The notes: generated from the letters alone by a model not told the origin. 64,000 bases of DNA from Limnohabitans sp. 2KL-27 (GCF_001269345.1 NZ_CXOP01000001.1:62001-126000), one strand, 5' to 3'. Counted from the stretch's first letter, positions 29,173 to 38,184 are shown. Translations and numbers: made by a program.

Positions 29173-30207
29173 ATGAACAAGCGTTTCTTACTCAAGGCCA
29201 CGGCCGCACTGGCCGCAGTCGCCTCTTTTGGCCTGGCACAAGCCCAAAGCACTGCCATCAAATTCCAGCTCGACTGGCGCTTTGAAGGCCCCTCTGCTTT
29301 CTTTCTGCTGCCAGCTGCCAAGGGCTATTTCAAGGACGCCAAACTGGACGTGACAGTGGACTCGGGCAACGGCTCGGGTGGCGCCGTCACCCGCGTGGCC
29401 TCGGGCACTTATGACCTAGGCTTTGCCGACCTGGCCGCCCTGATGGAGTTCCACGCCAACAACCCCGACGCCCCCAACAAGCCCGTGGCCATCATGATGG
29501 TCTACAACAACACGCCTGCCTCGGTGATGGCGTTGAAGAAGTCCGGCATCAAGACCCCCGCCGACTTGGCTGGCAAGAAGCTGGGCGCTCCCGTGTTTGA
29601 CGCTGGCCGCCGTGCCTTCCCTATCTTCCAAAAAGCCAATGACATTGGCAACGTGGCCTGGACCGCCATGGATCCGCCACTGCGTGAGACCATGCTGGTG
29701 CGTGGTGACGTGGACGCCATCACCGGCTTCACCTTCACCTCGCTGCTCAACATCGAAGCGCGTGGCGTGAAAGCCGAAGACGTGGTCGTCATGCAGTACC
29801 CCGATTTCGGCGTCAAGCTCTACGGCAACGCGATCATCGCCTCACCCAAGATCCTGAAAGAAAACCCAGCCGCTGTGAAAGCGTTCCTGGCTGCCTTCAC
29901 CAAGGGCGCCAAGGACGTGATGGCCGACCCGGCCAAAGCCATTGAATCGGTCAAGGCCCGCGACGGCATCATCAACGTGGCCCTCGAAACCCGCCGCCTG
30001 CAACTGGCCATCGACACTGTGATCAACAGCCCCTCGGCCCGCGCCGAAGGCTTTGGCCAAATCAACGCCCCGCGCATGACGTTGATGGCTTCGCAAGTGT
30101 CGGACGCCTTCAACACCAAGACCCGCGTCAAGTCCGAAGACATCTGGAACGGCTCGTTCTTGCCGACTGCCAAAGAGCTGGACATCCTGCCCAAAGGCAA
30201 GAAGTAA
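29173..30207 (+). CDS. ABC transporter substrate-binding protein (NMT1/SsuA-like, NitT/TauT class)
   Basis: A 344-residue periplasmic receptor. A signal peptide (KRFLLKATAALAAVASFGLA) is followed by IKFQLDWRFEGPSAFFLLPA, a start common in NMT1/THI5-like receptors for pyrimidines, purines and sulfonates. VDSGNGSGGAVTRVASGTYD and GAPVFDAGRRAFPIF belong to the ligand-binding lobes. A ribosome site GGAG precedes the ATG. Upstream lies a sigma-54 type promoter, and downstream a terminator separates it from the ATPase and permease genes of the same probable transporter. The ligand may be a purine or ureide by context. Confidence 0.88.
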   Translation: MNKRFLLKATAALAAVASFGLAQAQSTAIKFQLDWRFEGPSAFFLLPAAKGYFKDAKLDVTVDSGNGSGGAVTRVASGTYDLGFADLAALMEFHANNPDAPNKPVAIMMVYNNTPASVMALKKSGIKTPADLAGKKLGAPVFDAGRRAFPIFQKANDIGNVAWTAMDPPLRETMLVRGDVDAITGFTFTSLLNIEARGVKAEDVVVMQYPDFGVKLYGNAIIASPKILKENPAAVKAFLAAFTKGAKDVMADPAKAIESVKARDGIINVALETRRLQLAIDTVINSPSARAEGFGQINAPRMTLMASQVSDAFNTKTRVKSEDIWNGSFLPTAKELDILPKGKK

Positions 30208-30247
30208 TCCAGCGCCAGTTTCGGGGCATGCCGCCCCGGCGCTCCGG

Positions 30248-30282
30248 GCCCACCGCCACCTTGCACGGGTCGGTGGGCTTTT
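30248..30282 (+). terminator. Terminator after the substrate-binding protein gene
   Basis: The arms GCCCACCG (30248-30255) and CGGTGGGC (30271-30278) are followed by TTTTA. It isolates the receptor gene from the downstream ATPase-permease unit, which has its own TGTATACA-controlled promoter. Confidence 0.75.
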
Positions 30283-30295
30283 ACAGGGCGTAGCG

Positions 30296-30303
30296 TGTAT
30301 ACA
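30296..30303. promoter_or_regulatory. TGTATACA operator candidate upstream of the ABC ATPase
   Basis: This palindrome is followed by CTTTCGAACACC, 30 bases before the ATPase ATG. It matches the permease site at 24954 over about 18 positions with one or two differences. Confidence 0.6.
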
Positions 30304-30332
30304 CTTTCGAACACCATTTTCGAGCTCTCACC

Positions 30333-31151
30333 ATGACCCAAGAATCATTCGTTGATTTCCAGAATGTCTGGCTGGCCTACAACGACGAGTTGCTGGCGCA
30401 AAACCACTTCGCTGTCGAAGACATCAACCTGCAGGTCAAGCAAGGCGAGTTCATCGCCATCGTGGGGCCATCGGGTTGCGGTAAGTCCACCTTCATGAAG
30501 CTGACCACAGGCCTGAAGATGCCGAGCAAGGGCCGCATCCTGGTTGACGGCCAGCCCGTGACCGGGCCGCTCAAAATCAGCGGCATGGCCTTTCAGGCCT
30601 CCTCGCTCTTGCCCTGGCGCACCACGCTTGACAACGTCTTGTTGCCGCTGGAAATCGTGGAGCCCTACCGCTCCAACTTCAAGCAAAAAAGAGAAGAGTA
30701 CGCGGAACGTGCCCGAAAACTGCTGAACACCGTCGGCTTGGGCGGCTACGAAGACAAGTTCCCCTGGCAACTGTCCGGCGGCATGCAGCAACGCGCCAGC
30801 ATCTGCCGCGCCTTGATCCATGAGCCCAAGATGCTGCTGCTGGACGAGCCTTTTGGCGCGCTCGACGCTTTCACCCGTGAAGAACTCTGGTGCATCTTGC
30901 GTGACCTGTGGACCGAGCAAAAGTTCAACGTCATTTTGGTCACGCACGACCTGCGCGAATCGGTGTTTTTGGCCGACACGGTCTATGTGATGAGCAAGAG
31001 CCCCGGCCGCTTTGTGGTCAAACGCGAGATCGACCTGCCGCGCCCACGCGATCTGGAGATCACCTACACCCCCGAATTCACCAACATCGTGCACGAGTTG
31101 CGCGGCCACATCGGTGCCATGCGCAAGACCGGTACGGCGATCAACCAATAA
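30333..31151 (+). CDS. ABC transporter ATP-binding protein (NitT/TauT class)
   Basis: A 272-residue ATPase. Walker A is GPSGCGKST, the Q-loop follows in GMAFQASSLLPW, the signature is LSGGMQQRASI, Walker B is MLLLDEPFGALD and the H-loop is ILVTHDLRES. A 15-residue extension after the family N-terminus (DELLAQNHFAV) is slightly longer than in SsuB. It is the energy subunit for uptake of the ligand bound by the protein at 29173. Transcribed with the permease 13 bases downstream. Confidence 0.93.
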   Translation: MTQESFVDFQNVWLAYNDELLAQNHFAVEDINLQVKQGEFIAIVGPSGCGKSTFMKLTTGLKMPSKGRILVDGQPVTGPLKISGMAFQASSLLPWRTTLDNVLLPLEIVEPYRSNFKQKREEYAERARKLLNTVGLGGYEDKFPWQLSGGMQQRASICRALIHEPKMLLLDEPFGALDAFTREELWCILRDLWTEQKFNVILVTHDLRESVFLADTVYVMSKSPGRFVVKREIDLPRPRDLEITYTPEFTNIVHELRGHIGAMRKTGTAINQ

Positions 31152-31164
31152 GCGGGAGACCCTC

Positions 31165-31932
31165 ATGAACAAGAAATCCCTCGAAAGCTGGTCCCCCTGG
31201 ATCTTGCTGGTGCTGAGCATCCTGATCTGGGAAGGCCTGTGCCGCGCCTTCAACGTGTCGGAATTCGTTTTCCCGAGTCCCTCGCGCATTGCGCAGCAAA
31301 CCATCGAATACCGCGACGTGATCGCAGGCCACGCCTGGCGCACCTACTGGGTGACCATGGTGGGCTTTGGCATCGCCATCGTGGTGGGTGTGCTGCTGGG
31401 CTTCATCATCGGCAGCTCACGCCTGGCCTATGCCGCCGTGTACCCGCTCATGACCGCCTTCAACGCGCTGCCCAAAGCGGCCTTCGTGCCCATCTTGGTG
31501 GTGTGGTTCGGCATCGGCATCGGCCCCGCCATCTTGACGGCCTTCCTCATCAGCTTCTTCCCCATCATGGTGAACATCGCCACGGGTTTGGCCACGCTGG
31601 AGCCTGAGCTCGAAGACGTGCTGCGCGTGCTGGGCGCCAAGCGCTGGGACGTGCTGGTCAAAGTCGGCCTGCCCCGTTCCATGCCTTACTTCTACGGCTC
31701 GCTCAAAGTCGCGATCACGCTGGCCTTTGTGGGCACCACGGTGTCCGAAATGACCGCGTCAAACGAAGGCATTGGCTACCTGCTGATCTCGGCCGGATCG
31801 GCCATGCAGATGGGCCTGGCGTTTTCGGGTCTGGTGGTGGTGGGCGCGATGGCCATGGCCATGTACGAACTGTTCAGCGCCATCGAAAAGCGCACCACAG
31901 GCTGGGCACACCGCGGCTCGCAAGGCGAATAA
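31165..31932 (+). CDS. ABC transporter permease (NitT/TauT class)
   Basis: A 255-residue protein with six membrane helices. It begins NKKSLESWSPWILLVLSILI and includes the EAA-type coupling loop ATLEPELEDVLRVLGAKRWDVLVKVGLPRSMP. GGAG precedes the start by 7 bases. It completes the transporter made by the two upstream genes. The urease accessory gene ureD follows 54 bases later on the same strand and could be cotranscribed. Confidence 0.92.
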   Translation: MNKKSLESWSPWILLVLSILIWEGLCRAFNVSEFVFPSPSRIAQQTIEYRDVIAGHAWRTYWVTMVGFGIAIVVGVLLGFIIGSSRLAYAAVYPLMTAFNALPKAAFVPILVVWFGIGIGPAILTAFLISFFPIMVNIATGLATLEPELEDVLRVLGAKRWDVLVKVGLPRSMPYFYGSLKVAITLAFVGTTVSEMTASNEGIGYLLISAGSAMQMGLAFSGLVVVGAMAMAMYELFSAIEKRTTGWAHRGSQGE

Positions 31933-31986
31933 GTCCCATGCTGTTTTGCGTGTGAAGCCGTCGGCCCATCCCAGGGAGTTGATCCG

Positions 31987-32817
31987 ATGACTTGGCTGGC
32001 CCGACTGGATCTGGACTACACGCACGAAGCCGAGCGCAGCGTGGCCCGCTACCTGCACCAAGGCCCGCTGCGCATTTTGCAAAGCCTCTACCCCGAAGGC
32101 GATGCGGTGTGCCACAACGTGCTGGTGCACCCCCCCAGCGGCCTGGTGGGTGGCGACACACTCGACATGCGCGTCACCGTGGGTTCAGGCGCCCATGGCC
32201 TGGTCACCACGCCCGGGGCCACACGCTTTTATCGGTCGGAGGCTGGGCTGGCCACGCAGCAAGTGCATGCACGCTTGGAATCGGGTGCGCGGCTCGAATG
32301 GCTGCCTTTGGAGGCGATTGCTTACAGCGGCTGCGATGGCCTCAATCGGGCCGTGTTTGACCTGGCGCCAGGGGCCGAACTGATCACCTGGGACATCACG
32401 GCGCTGGGCCTGCCCGCCGCTGACTTGCCCTTTGCACAAGGGACCTTTCGCCAGCACCTGGAAATCCCGGGAGTCTGGCTCGAGCGCGGCACGCTCGACG
32501 CCAGCGACAACCGGCTGATGAACAGCCCCTTGGGTCTGGCCGGTCAGCGCTGCATGGCCACGCTGGTGTTTGCGGCAGGCAGCGCCATATCGCCTGAGCG
32601 CTCGGATCGGGCCTTGGCCTGCGCACGGGAACTGCTTGAAGCCTCAGAACTGCGCCTGACCGCCGGGGCCACCTCACCGCACCCACAGGTCATCGTGCTG
32701 CGGGTGCTCTCGCCTGTGACCGAACCTGCGATGCAGCTGCTCAAACAAGTCTGGGCCGCCTGGCGCCACGAGATGTGGGGCATGAGCGGCACCGTACCGC
32801 GGCTTTGGAATCTTTAG
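31987..32817 (+). CDS. ureD: Urease accessory protein UreD
   Basis: A 276-residue UreD/UreH. Landmarks are LLHPPSGLVGGDTLD in the form VHPPSGLVGGDTLD, the TTPGATRFYRS motif and EWLPLEAIAYSG. UreD binds apo-UreC and, with UreF and UreG, guides nickel insertion and lysine carbamylation. It lies 24 kb from ureA. In most relatives the accessory gene adjoins the urease operon, so the intervening nicotinate-type island and the inverted urt operon separate parts that act together. Confidence 0.93.
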   Translation: MTWLARLDLDYTHEAERSVARYLHQGPLRILQSLYPEGDAVCHNVLVHPPSGLVGGDTLDMRVTVGSGAHGLVTTPGATRFYRSEAGLATQQVHARLESGARLEWLPLEAIAYSGCDGLNRAVFDLAPGAELITWDITALGLPAADLPFAQGTFRQHLEIPGVWLERGTLDASDNRLMNSPLGLAGQRCMATLVFAAGSAISPERSDRALACARELLEASELRLTAGATSPHPQVIVLRVLSPVTEPAMQLLKQVWAAWRHEMWGMSGTVPRLWNL

Positions 32818-33308
32818 GAATTGAGAGCGTTACGCAATCAATGTCCGATAAAGGCTGAAAGCGGACTACGACAAGCTGGCACCAAGGGCAGGAATCGACC
32901 AAAAGCGGCCCGTGATAGCCATGAAAAGCTGACGCTCAACGTTAATACAGCGGCTACCGGAGGCTGTCAGCTGCAATGATGGGTTAAGTTTAAATGAGCG
33001 TCTTTACCTTTGACGTAAAGTCGCTGCAGAACTGAGCGTTAGCTCGTACCCACAGTGCAAGAAACGCCCCGCGGACGATGGCCTCGGGAACGAAGCAAAT
33101 TTTGATGCCGACTTGGTTGAAAAGCAGGTGCGGGTTCCCAAAGTTGCCATTCCGTGTTCCCCCTCGTGTGCAGCCTTGCCTGAAACTCAGGTAACGCCTA
33201 GATCAGAGGTCTTTGGCTCGTACAGCCGCACTTGGAACCATGTTCTAGACGTTGTACGTAGCCACGCTTTTGATGAGGGTAAAGAACTTTATGGATGTGC
33301 CTTGAAGT
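32818..33308. other. Gene-free left border of the accessory island
   Basis: About 490 bases between ureD and the enamidase gene. It holds a 67-codon open frame at 33113-33316 with no family I recognise and no ribosome site, which is probably not a gene. The base composition is visibly less GC-rich than ureD. No integrase, transposase or tRNA fragment was seen. The sequence near 32870-32960 (AAAAGCGGCCCG and neighbours) resembles degenerate filler that follows many Burkholderiales genes. Confidence 0.5.
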
Positions 33309-34496
33309 TCAAATGATCATGGGAATATCTGTCGCAGGTGGAGTATTGCGACTGCGTCCACAGCGCACCAAACCATCGATCATCACCATGCCAATGCCGG
33401 GGATATCACCCAGTTGAACACTGTCCAGCAGGTCTTTTCCAGCAGTGTGCTGGGCCTTGTCCATGAACACGAAGTCGGCTGCGCGGCCAACTTCGATGAG
33501 GCCACAATTTAAGTCGCGTATGCGTGCGGTATTGCCCGTCGCGAATCCGAACACAACTTCGGCAGGAATACCCGCGAAGCTGGAAATGAGCGAGATAAGC
33601 CGCAGCATACCCAGCGGCTGTACACCCGATCCTGCAGGCCCATCGGTGCCAAGAATCACCCGATGCGGACACTTGAGTTCGATGGCAGCGCGCGCGGCCT
33701 CAATGGCAATTTTCTCGTTGCCGTTGTGCACAATTTCAATGGCACGCGAGGACTTTTCGCACAATTCGCACACATGTCGCCAAGGCAGAGCAGTGTGGCC
33801 ACCGTTGATGTGGCCAATTACATCAGCATCTGCTTCCAGGATCACGTCCTTGTCGATCAGGCCCGAGCCTGGGATAGACGGACCACCGGTGTGAATGGTG
33901 CTCTGGATTCCGTATTTTCTCGCCCAAGCCACCATTTTTTGAGCTTCTTCTCCGGCCTTGACCGATCCCAGCCCCACCTCGCCAAGCAGTTTGACTCCTG
34001 CATCAGCCAGGTCCTTGAAGTCTTGCTCAATCATGCCTTTTTCAATGACAGGAGCGCCAGCAATCACTTTGACGCCACCGGGGCGGAAGTTCTCGTAGGC
34101 GCGCTGTGCGGTGATGGCCAGGGCTTTAAGCCCGACGATGTCTTTGGGGCGACCGGGTAGGTGAACCTCGCCAGCCGAGATCATGGTCGTGACGCCGCCG
34201 TTCATAGTCGAGTCGATCCAGCCAATCTGGTTCTGACGCGGCGTCCAATCGCCAAAAACCGGGTGCACATGGCTGTCAATCAGGCCAGGAGCCACACAGG
34301 TTCGGCGAACATCAATAGTCTGACGAACGCCTTCTAAGTCGCAGTCCTTTTCTTTCCCGACTGCAATGATGATGCCGTCATTCACTAAGATGGTGTCGGC
34401 ATCCAGAATGGGATTGTCGATGTCGCCCGAGAGCAGTAAGCCGATGTTTTTAATGAGAACCTTGCCCGATTTTTCAGTGATTGCAGCTTCTGCCAT
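33309..34496 (-). CDS. ena: Enamidase-like amidohydrolase (nicotinate pathway)
   Basis: A 395-residue amidohydrolase strikingly like enamidase of Eubacterium barkeri. Shared features as I recall them are LIKNIG..SGDI..PIL.ADTI, TTMISAGE.H.PGRPKD, GEVGLG and the C-terminal SRNTPPA. Metal ligands are visible: His76 and His78 (HVHP), bridging Glu173, His202, His229 and Asp285. Enamidase opens 1,4,5,6-tetrahydro-6-oxonicotinate to 2-formylglutarate and ammonia. The start has GGAG 8 bases upstream. It is the last gene of the fdx-fpr-tetR-ena minus-strand unit. Confidence 0.82.
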   Translation of the reverse strand: MAEAAITEKSGKVLIKNIGLLLSGDIDNPILDADTILVNDGIIIAVGKEKDCDLEGVRQTIDVRRTCVAPGLIDSHVHPVFGDWTPRQNQIGWIDSTMNGGVTTMISAGEVHLPGRPKDIVGLKALAITAQRAYENFRPGGVKVIAGAPVIEKGMIEQDFKDLADAGVKLLGEVGLGSVKAGEEAQKMVAWARKYGIQSTIHTGGPSIPGSGLIDKDVILEADADVIGHINGGHTALPWRHVCELCEKSSRAIEIVHNGNEKIAIEAARAAIELKCPHRVILGTDGPAGSGVQPLGMLRLISLISSFAGIPAEVVFGFATGNTARIRDLNCGLIEVGRAADFVFMDKAQHTAGKDLLDSVQLGDIPGIGMVMIDGLVRCGRSRNTPPATDIPMII

Positions 34497-34524
34497 GAGT
34501 TACTCCGGTGAGGTTGAAGGAATT

Positions 34525-35205
34525 TCAAGTCTTCACGGTGCGAAGCACCGTTTCGATCACAAACTGTTGCCAATGCACCATCGCATCTTGGTTCTCAAGC
34601 TTTTCTCCGAGAAAAGCAGAAAGAGTGAAGCGATTAGAGAGGTAGAAGTAGTTCAAGCCAGCGATCATGAGATAGACATCGCGCCCCAACAGGTCTTTGC
34701 GGAAGACCTTTTTCTGTGCACCGCTAGCCAACACCGATTCAAGGATCTGGATGGCTGGTGAAGAATATTCGCGGGCTCTCAACGATTTAGAGATGTGTTT
34801 TCCCCGATGAAGGTTCTCGTCGTTGAGGAGGGTGATGAACTCAGGGTTGCGCTGGTAGTAATCCCACATGAAACTCACCACCGCGACCAAGGCTTCTTCA
34901 GGCTTTTCAACATTAAGTTTGAGACGTGCTTCAGCGTCGTTGAACCGTCGGTACAGGTCTTCGAGCACGGCGATGTAGAGCCCCTCTTTGCTGCCAAAGT
35001 AGTAGTAGATCATCCGGTCGTGCGACTTGGCCGCTTTGGAGATCTGGTCGACGCGCGCGCCTGAAAACCCGTGTTTGGCAAAAATGCGAGTGGCCGCTCG
35101 CAATATGCTGTCCTGAGTTTCCTGAGCCGCCAGTTCACGTACGCCAGGCTTGCGCCCAGGGGCGGCAAGTTTGCGGGTGGGGCTACGCGTCGTGGTTGTG
35201 CTCAT
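34525..35205 (-). CDS. TetR-family transcriptional regulator
   Basis: A 226-residue regulator. The N-terminal 25 residues are basic and flexible. The helix-turn-helix lies at about residues 30-75 (RAATRIFAKHGFSGARVDQI, then MIYYYFGSKEGLY). The C-terminal domain is larger, of the type with a TetR_C_33-like ligand pocket. It is encoded between the ferredoxin reductase and enamidase genes and probably controls the divergent catabolic promoters at 36354-36568, where two copies of a spaced inverted repeat occur. Confidence 0.88.
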   Translation of the reverse strand: MSTTTTRSPTRKLAAPGRKPGVRELAAQETQDSILRAATRIFAKHGFSGARVDQISKAAKSHDRMIYYYFGSKEGLYIAVLEDLYRRFNDAEARLKLNVEKPEEALVAVVSFMWDYYQRNPEFITLLNDENLHRGKHISKSLRAREYSSPAIQILESVLASGAQKKVFRKDLLGRDVYLMIAGLNYFYLSNRFTLSAFLGEKLENQDAMVHWQQFVIETVLRTVKT

Positions 35206-35233
35206 GGGCTAGGGGTGTTGCAGGGGGTGGATT

Positions 35234-36007
35234 TCAGGACTCAGCGAAAGCGCGCTCGATCACGAAGTCGCCCGGGCGTGAAGTATTGCCTTCGTTGAAG
35301 CCACGCGATTCTAGAAGATGCTTGAGATCCTTCAGCATGGCCGGGCTGCCACAAATCATTGCACGGTCGGTGGAGGGATTCAATGGTGGCAAGTCCAAGG
35401 CAGAGAAAAGTTTTCCGGATTCCATCAGGTCAGGTATTCGCCCCATGTTACGGAAACCCTCGCGCGTGACCGTTGGGTAGTACAGCAACTTACTGGCGAT
35501 CATATCGCCCAGAAATTCGTGGTTTGGCAGATGGTCGAGGATGAGGTCATGGTAAGCCAATTCGTCGACCGTCCGCACGCCATGTACCAGGATGATTTGC
35601 TCGAATTTTTCGTAAGTTTCAGGATCGCGCACGATACTCATGAAAGGCGCGAGGCCAGTGCCAGTGGACAGCATGTAAAGGCGTTTGCCTGGTAACAAAT
35701 AGTCTACAACCAGAGTGCCGGTCGGCTTGCGTCCGACGATGACGGTGTCGCCCACTTGGATGTGCTGCAGCCGGGAGGTGAGCGGGCCATCCTCGACCTT
35801 GATACTCAAGAATTCCAGATGGTCCTCGTAGTTTGGCGAGGCAATGCTGTAAGCGCGCAGCAGTGGCTTTTCATTGATACGCAAACCAATCATTGTGAAG
35901 TGGCCGTTGTTGAAGCGCAGGGATGTATCGCGGGTGGTGGTAAAGCTGAACAAACGGTCGGTCCAGTGATGAACGCTGATCACGCGTTCCTCGATGAATG
36001 CACTCAT
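35234..36007 (-). CDS. fpr: Ferredoxin--NADP reductase
   Basis: A 257-residue FNR of the bacterial subclass I. The FAD site is RAYSIASPNYEDHLEF, the NADP site is STGTGLAPFMSIVRDPETYE, and the typical end FVIERAFAES carries the C-terminal residues near the flavin. AAGGAA precedes the ATG by about 7 bases. It probably reduces the ferredoxin encoded 22 bases upstream with NADPH, giving low-potential electrons for the 6-hydroxynicotinate reductase homologue. Confidence 0.92.
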   Translation of the reverse strand: MSAFIEERVISVHHWTDRLFSFTTTRDTSLRFNNGHFTMIGLRINEKPLLRAYSIASPNYEDHLEFLSIKVEDGPLTSRLQHIQVGDTVIVGRKPTGTLVVDYLLPGKRLYMLSTGTGLAPFMSIVRDPETYEKFEQIILVHGVRTVDELAYHDLILDHLPNHEFLGDMIASKLLYYPTVTREGFRNMGRIPDLMESGKLFSALDLPPLNPSTDRAMICGSPAMLKDLKHLLESRGFNEGNTSRPGDFVIERAFAES

Positions 36008-36029
36008 TGTGGGTTCCTTGGCTGAAGGA

Positions 36030-36353
36030 TCAGTCTTTTAAGGTGGTTAATTTGTTTGTCCGGTCCTTCCACTCCTCTGCGTCAGGGAGCGGGAGGGTGC
36101 GCTTGGTGATGACGGGCCATCCTTGAGCGCGGTCCGCATTGATGGCGATGAAGTGGCGCTGGTCAATGGGGAGGTCTTCTTCTGCATAAATCGCGTTGAC
36201 TGGGCACTCAGGGATGCAGACTGCACAGTCTATGCACTCGTCCGGATCGATCACCAAAAAACTCGGCCCTTCCTTGAAACAGTCCACCGGGCACACATCC
36301 ACACAGTCGGTGTACTTGCAACGCACACAAGCATCAGTCACAACATGGGTCAT
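36030..36353 (-). CDS. fdxA: 7Fe-8S ferredoxin (FdxA type)
   Basis: A 107-residue ferredoxin. The N-terminal cluster motif is [17 protein letters not shown] and the second is [12 protein letters not shown], giving one [3Fe-4S] and one [4Fe-4S] site by family rules. A C-terminal extension of about 45 residues is normal for the FdxA group. The ATG at 36353 begins the conserved sequence and has AGGA upstream; a longer frame to 36398 does not. Being first in the fdx-fpr-tetR-ena unit, it looks like the dedicated electron carrier of the island. Confidence 0.92.
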   Translation of the reverse strand: MTHVVTDACVRCKYTDCVDVCPVDCFKEGPSFLVIDPDECIDCAVCIPECPVNAIYAEEDLPIDQRHFIAINADRAQGWPVITKRTLPLPDAEEWKDRTNKLTTLKD

Positions 36354-36421
36354 ACGAATTCCTGAAAAACGGGCCTGGCACTGCCTAAGTGTCCGCAAAT
36401 ATTGCGGAGGAGAAACTTGTT

Positions 36422-36455
36422 TAGGGTTTACTCCATAGACAGTAGGTGAAGGCTA
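36422..36455. promoter_or_regulatory. Operator-like repeat, copy 1
   Basis: TAGGGTTTAC-14-GTGAAGGCTA. The half-sites form an imperfect inverted repeat. Copy 2 lies 58 bases downstream with identical spacing, between the fdxA and reductase genes that are read in opposite directions. Confidence 0.65.
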
Positions 36456-36479
36456 CATCAAAATTTCAGTTAATTGATG

Positions 36480-36513
36480 TAGGGTTTACTCCATGAAAGT
36501 TTAGTGAAGCCTA
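36480..36513. promoter_or_regulatory. Operator-like repeat, copy 2
   Basis: TAGGGTTTAC-14-GTGAAGCCTA. The inverted match is better than in copy 1 (8 of 10 positions). It lies 56 bases before the reductase ATG. The TetR (34525) or MarR (45172) proteins are the candidates to bind it. Confidence 0.65.
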
Positions 36514-36568
36514 CATTAAAGTCAAGTGAGGCTCAAGTCGAGCGTGCATTTTTGAGGCGAGTAAAAAC

Positions 36569-38182
36569 ATGGCCGAGCACACCAGAACAGATGGATTGCC
36601 AGGGATGGATGAGCCCCGAGTTCTCGAGCGCTCCCCCCCTCGCAGCGAGCGGATGGCTGATGCCAAGATCGAATGCAATGCGTGTCCCGTCTTATGTCAG
36701 ATCACCAGTGGCCGCACAGGCGCTTGCGACCGTTATGCAAATCAAGATGGGGTGTTGATACGTGTTGATCCGGTAGTTTTGCTGCGAAAGTCAATGGACC
36801 AGCAGGGCGCAAAGCTCGTGCAGTTCACCGGGCGCCTGGTGCAAAACGGTGCGCCCGATGCGCAGGATGTGTCTGAGGTATCGGATTGGAATGCTGACTT
36901 GTTGCTCGCCGATGAGGTGTTCGTGACCGGTGTGGGGTCATCCACAACCTACCCCGACTACAAACCTGCGCCGTTTATTGTTGGCTCCAAGGCTCAGGGA
37001 GTGGACATGGTGACAGTGGTCACAGAGGGCATCTTTAGCTATTGCAGTTACAAGGTGAAGATCGACACAGATCGATATCTTGGCCCTGAACAATCCAATG
37101 TGCGGTGTAAAGGCGAGGTGGTCGGACACGTCACTACGGCTGAGTATGGTTCCCAGATGTTGTCGTTGGGCGGTGTGCATCACCTCACCGGTGGCAGTAA
37201 GAAAGAGGGCCGCATCACTGTGGACATGATGGCTGCTCTGGGCAATAAAAAAGCGGTAGAGCTGAGCATTGATGGCGGCGCTCAGATCGTGATCCAAGCC
37301 GGAAAGGCCCCCATTGTCAACGGGGTGGAAGAGCAGCGCATGCGAGTTGGCTGTGGTTCGGCCACCGTGGGTATTTTTGCTAAACAACTTTATGGCAAGG
37401 TTGATGAGGTGGTGGTGGTGGATGATCACATCACAGGTGTGTTGACCGAGCATCAAGCTGGTCGTTGTCTGGACATGCGCCCCTCTGGCATCGCCATGCG
37501 AGGGCGAAAGTCCACACCGGGACGCTACTTCCAGGTTGCCAATCCCGGCACCGCTTGGGGCGGTACGTCGATAGCAGATCCGCTAGAAGTCATCGAAGGG
37601 TGGGATGCCAAGGTTTCCTGGCCTGGTCTTCGTTTACTCATGACCTCGACCACAGGTGAACACGCGGCTTGGTACGTGTTGGATGAGCAGCTGGTGCCGC
37701 GGGAGCAGCCCATGCCCGAGGCTGTGCAGGCGGTAGTGGATCGCATCGGAGAAAACTGCGAGCCTTCTATGACCACGGTACTGTTCCTGGCAGGTGCGGG
37801 CGGAAGCTTGCGAGCTGGAGCCACCGAAAACCCGGTACTGCTTACCCGCAGCATCAAGGATGCGCTGGTCAATGTGACCTGCGGCGGTGCGCCAGCCTAC
37901 GTCTGGCCTGGTGGTGGTATCACGGTGATGGTTGATGTGATGCGGATGCCCGACAACAGTTTTGGCACCGTACCTACGCCAGCTATCGTGGCACCTATTG
38001 AGTTCAGCATGCGTATGGACCACTATGCAGCGCTGGGTGGACACATAGATCAGGTGCGCAGCTTGGAGGACGTGCTGACGTCAGGAGCTTGGCACAACGA
38101 CGGCGCACCAACGCGCCTTCATTGGCAGCAAATCGAATCCGTCAATCCTTGGCCTTTGGGCCAGAAACCGCAGCTGGGCTGA
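36569..38182 (+). CDS. hnr: 6-hydroxynicotinate reductase-like Fe-S flavoprotein
   Basis: A 537-residue protein with an N-terminal iron-sulfur motif at Cys36, Cys39, Cys43 and Cys53 (CNACPVLC...GAC) and a large C-terminal domain. I recognise it as the family annotated as 6-hydroxynicotinate reductase, which in Eubacterium barkeri reduces 6-hydroxynicotinate to 1,4,5,6-tetrahydro-6-oxonicotinate with ferredoxin and contains a covalent flavin and Fe-S clusters. An AGAT motif ending at Thr419 resembles an ApbE flavinylation target. Further cysteines (SYCSYK, VGCGSA, VTCGGA) may bind other clusters. Head gene of the long plus-strand operon, divergent from fdxA. Confidence 0.78.
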   Translation: MAEHTRTDGLPGMDEPRVLERSPPRSERMADAKIECNACPVLCQITSGRTGACDRYANQDGVLIRVDPVVLLRKSMDQQGAKLVQFTGRLVQNGAPDAQDVSEVSDWNADLLLADEVFVTGVGSSTTYPDYKPAPFIVGSKAQGVDMVTVVTEGIFSYCSYKVKIDTDRYLGPEQSNVRCKGEVVGHVTTAEYGSQMLSLGGVHHLTGGSKKEGRITVDMMAALGNKKAVELSIDGGAQIVIQAGKAPIVNGVEEQRMRVGCGSATVGIFAKQLYGKVDEVVVVDDHITGVLTEHQAGRCLDMRPSGIAMRGRKSTPGRYFQVANPGTAWGGTSIADPLEVIEGWDAKVSWPGLRLLMTSTTGEHAAWYVLDEQLVPREQPMPEAVQAVVDRIGENCEPSMTTVLFLAGAGGSLRAGATENPVLLTRSIKDALVNVTCGGAPAYVWPGGGITVMVDVMRMPDNSFGTVPTPAIVAPIEFSMRMDHYAALGGHIDQVRSLEDVLTSGAWHNDGAPTRLHWQQIESVNPWPLGQKPQLG

Positions 38183-38184
38183 AA

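Noticed and set aside
33010..33050. GCGTTAGC sequence suggestive of an integron attC site
   Set aside because: The bases after GTT do not fit the GTTRRRY rule and no partner arm at the right distance was seen. There is no integrase gene nearby.
33113..33316. 67-codon frame at the left island border
   Set aside because: No ribosome site, no recognised family, and it overlaps the end of the enamidase gene.
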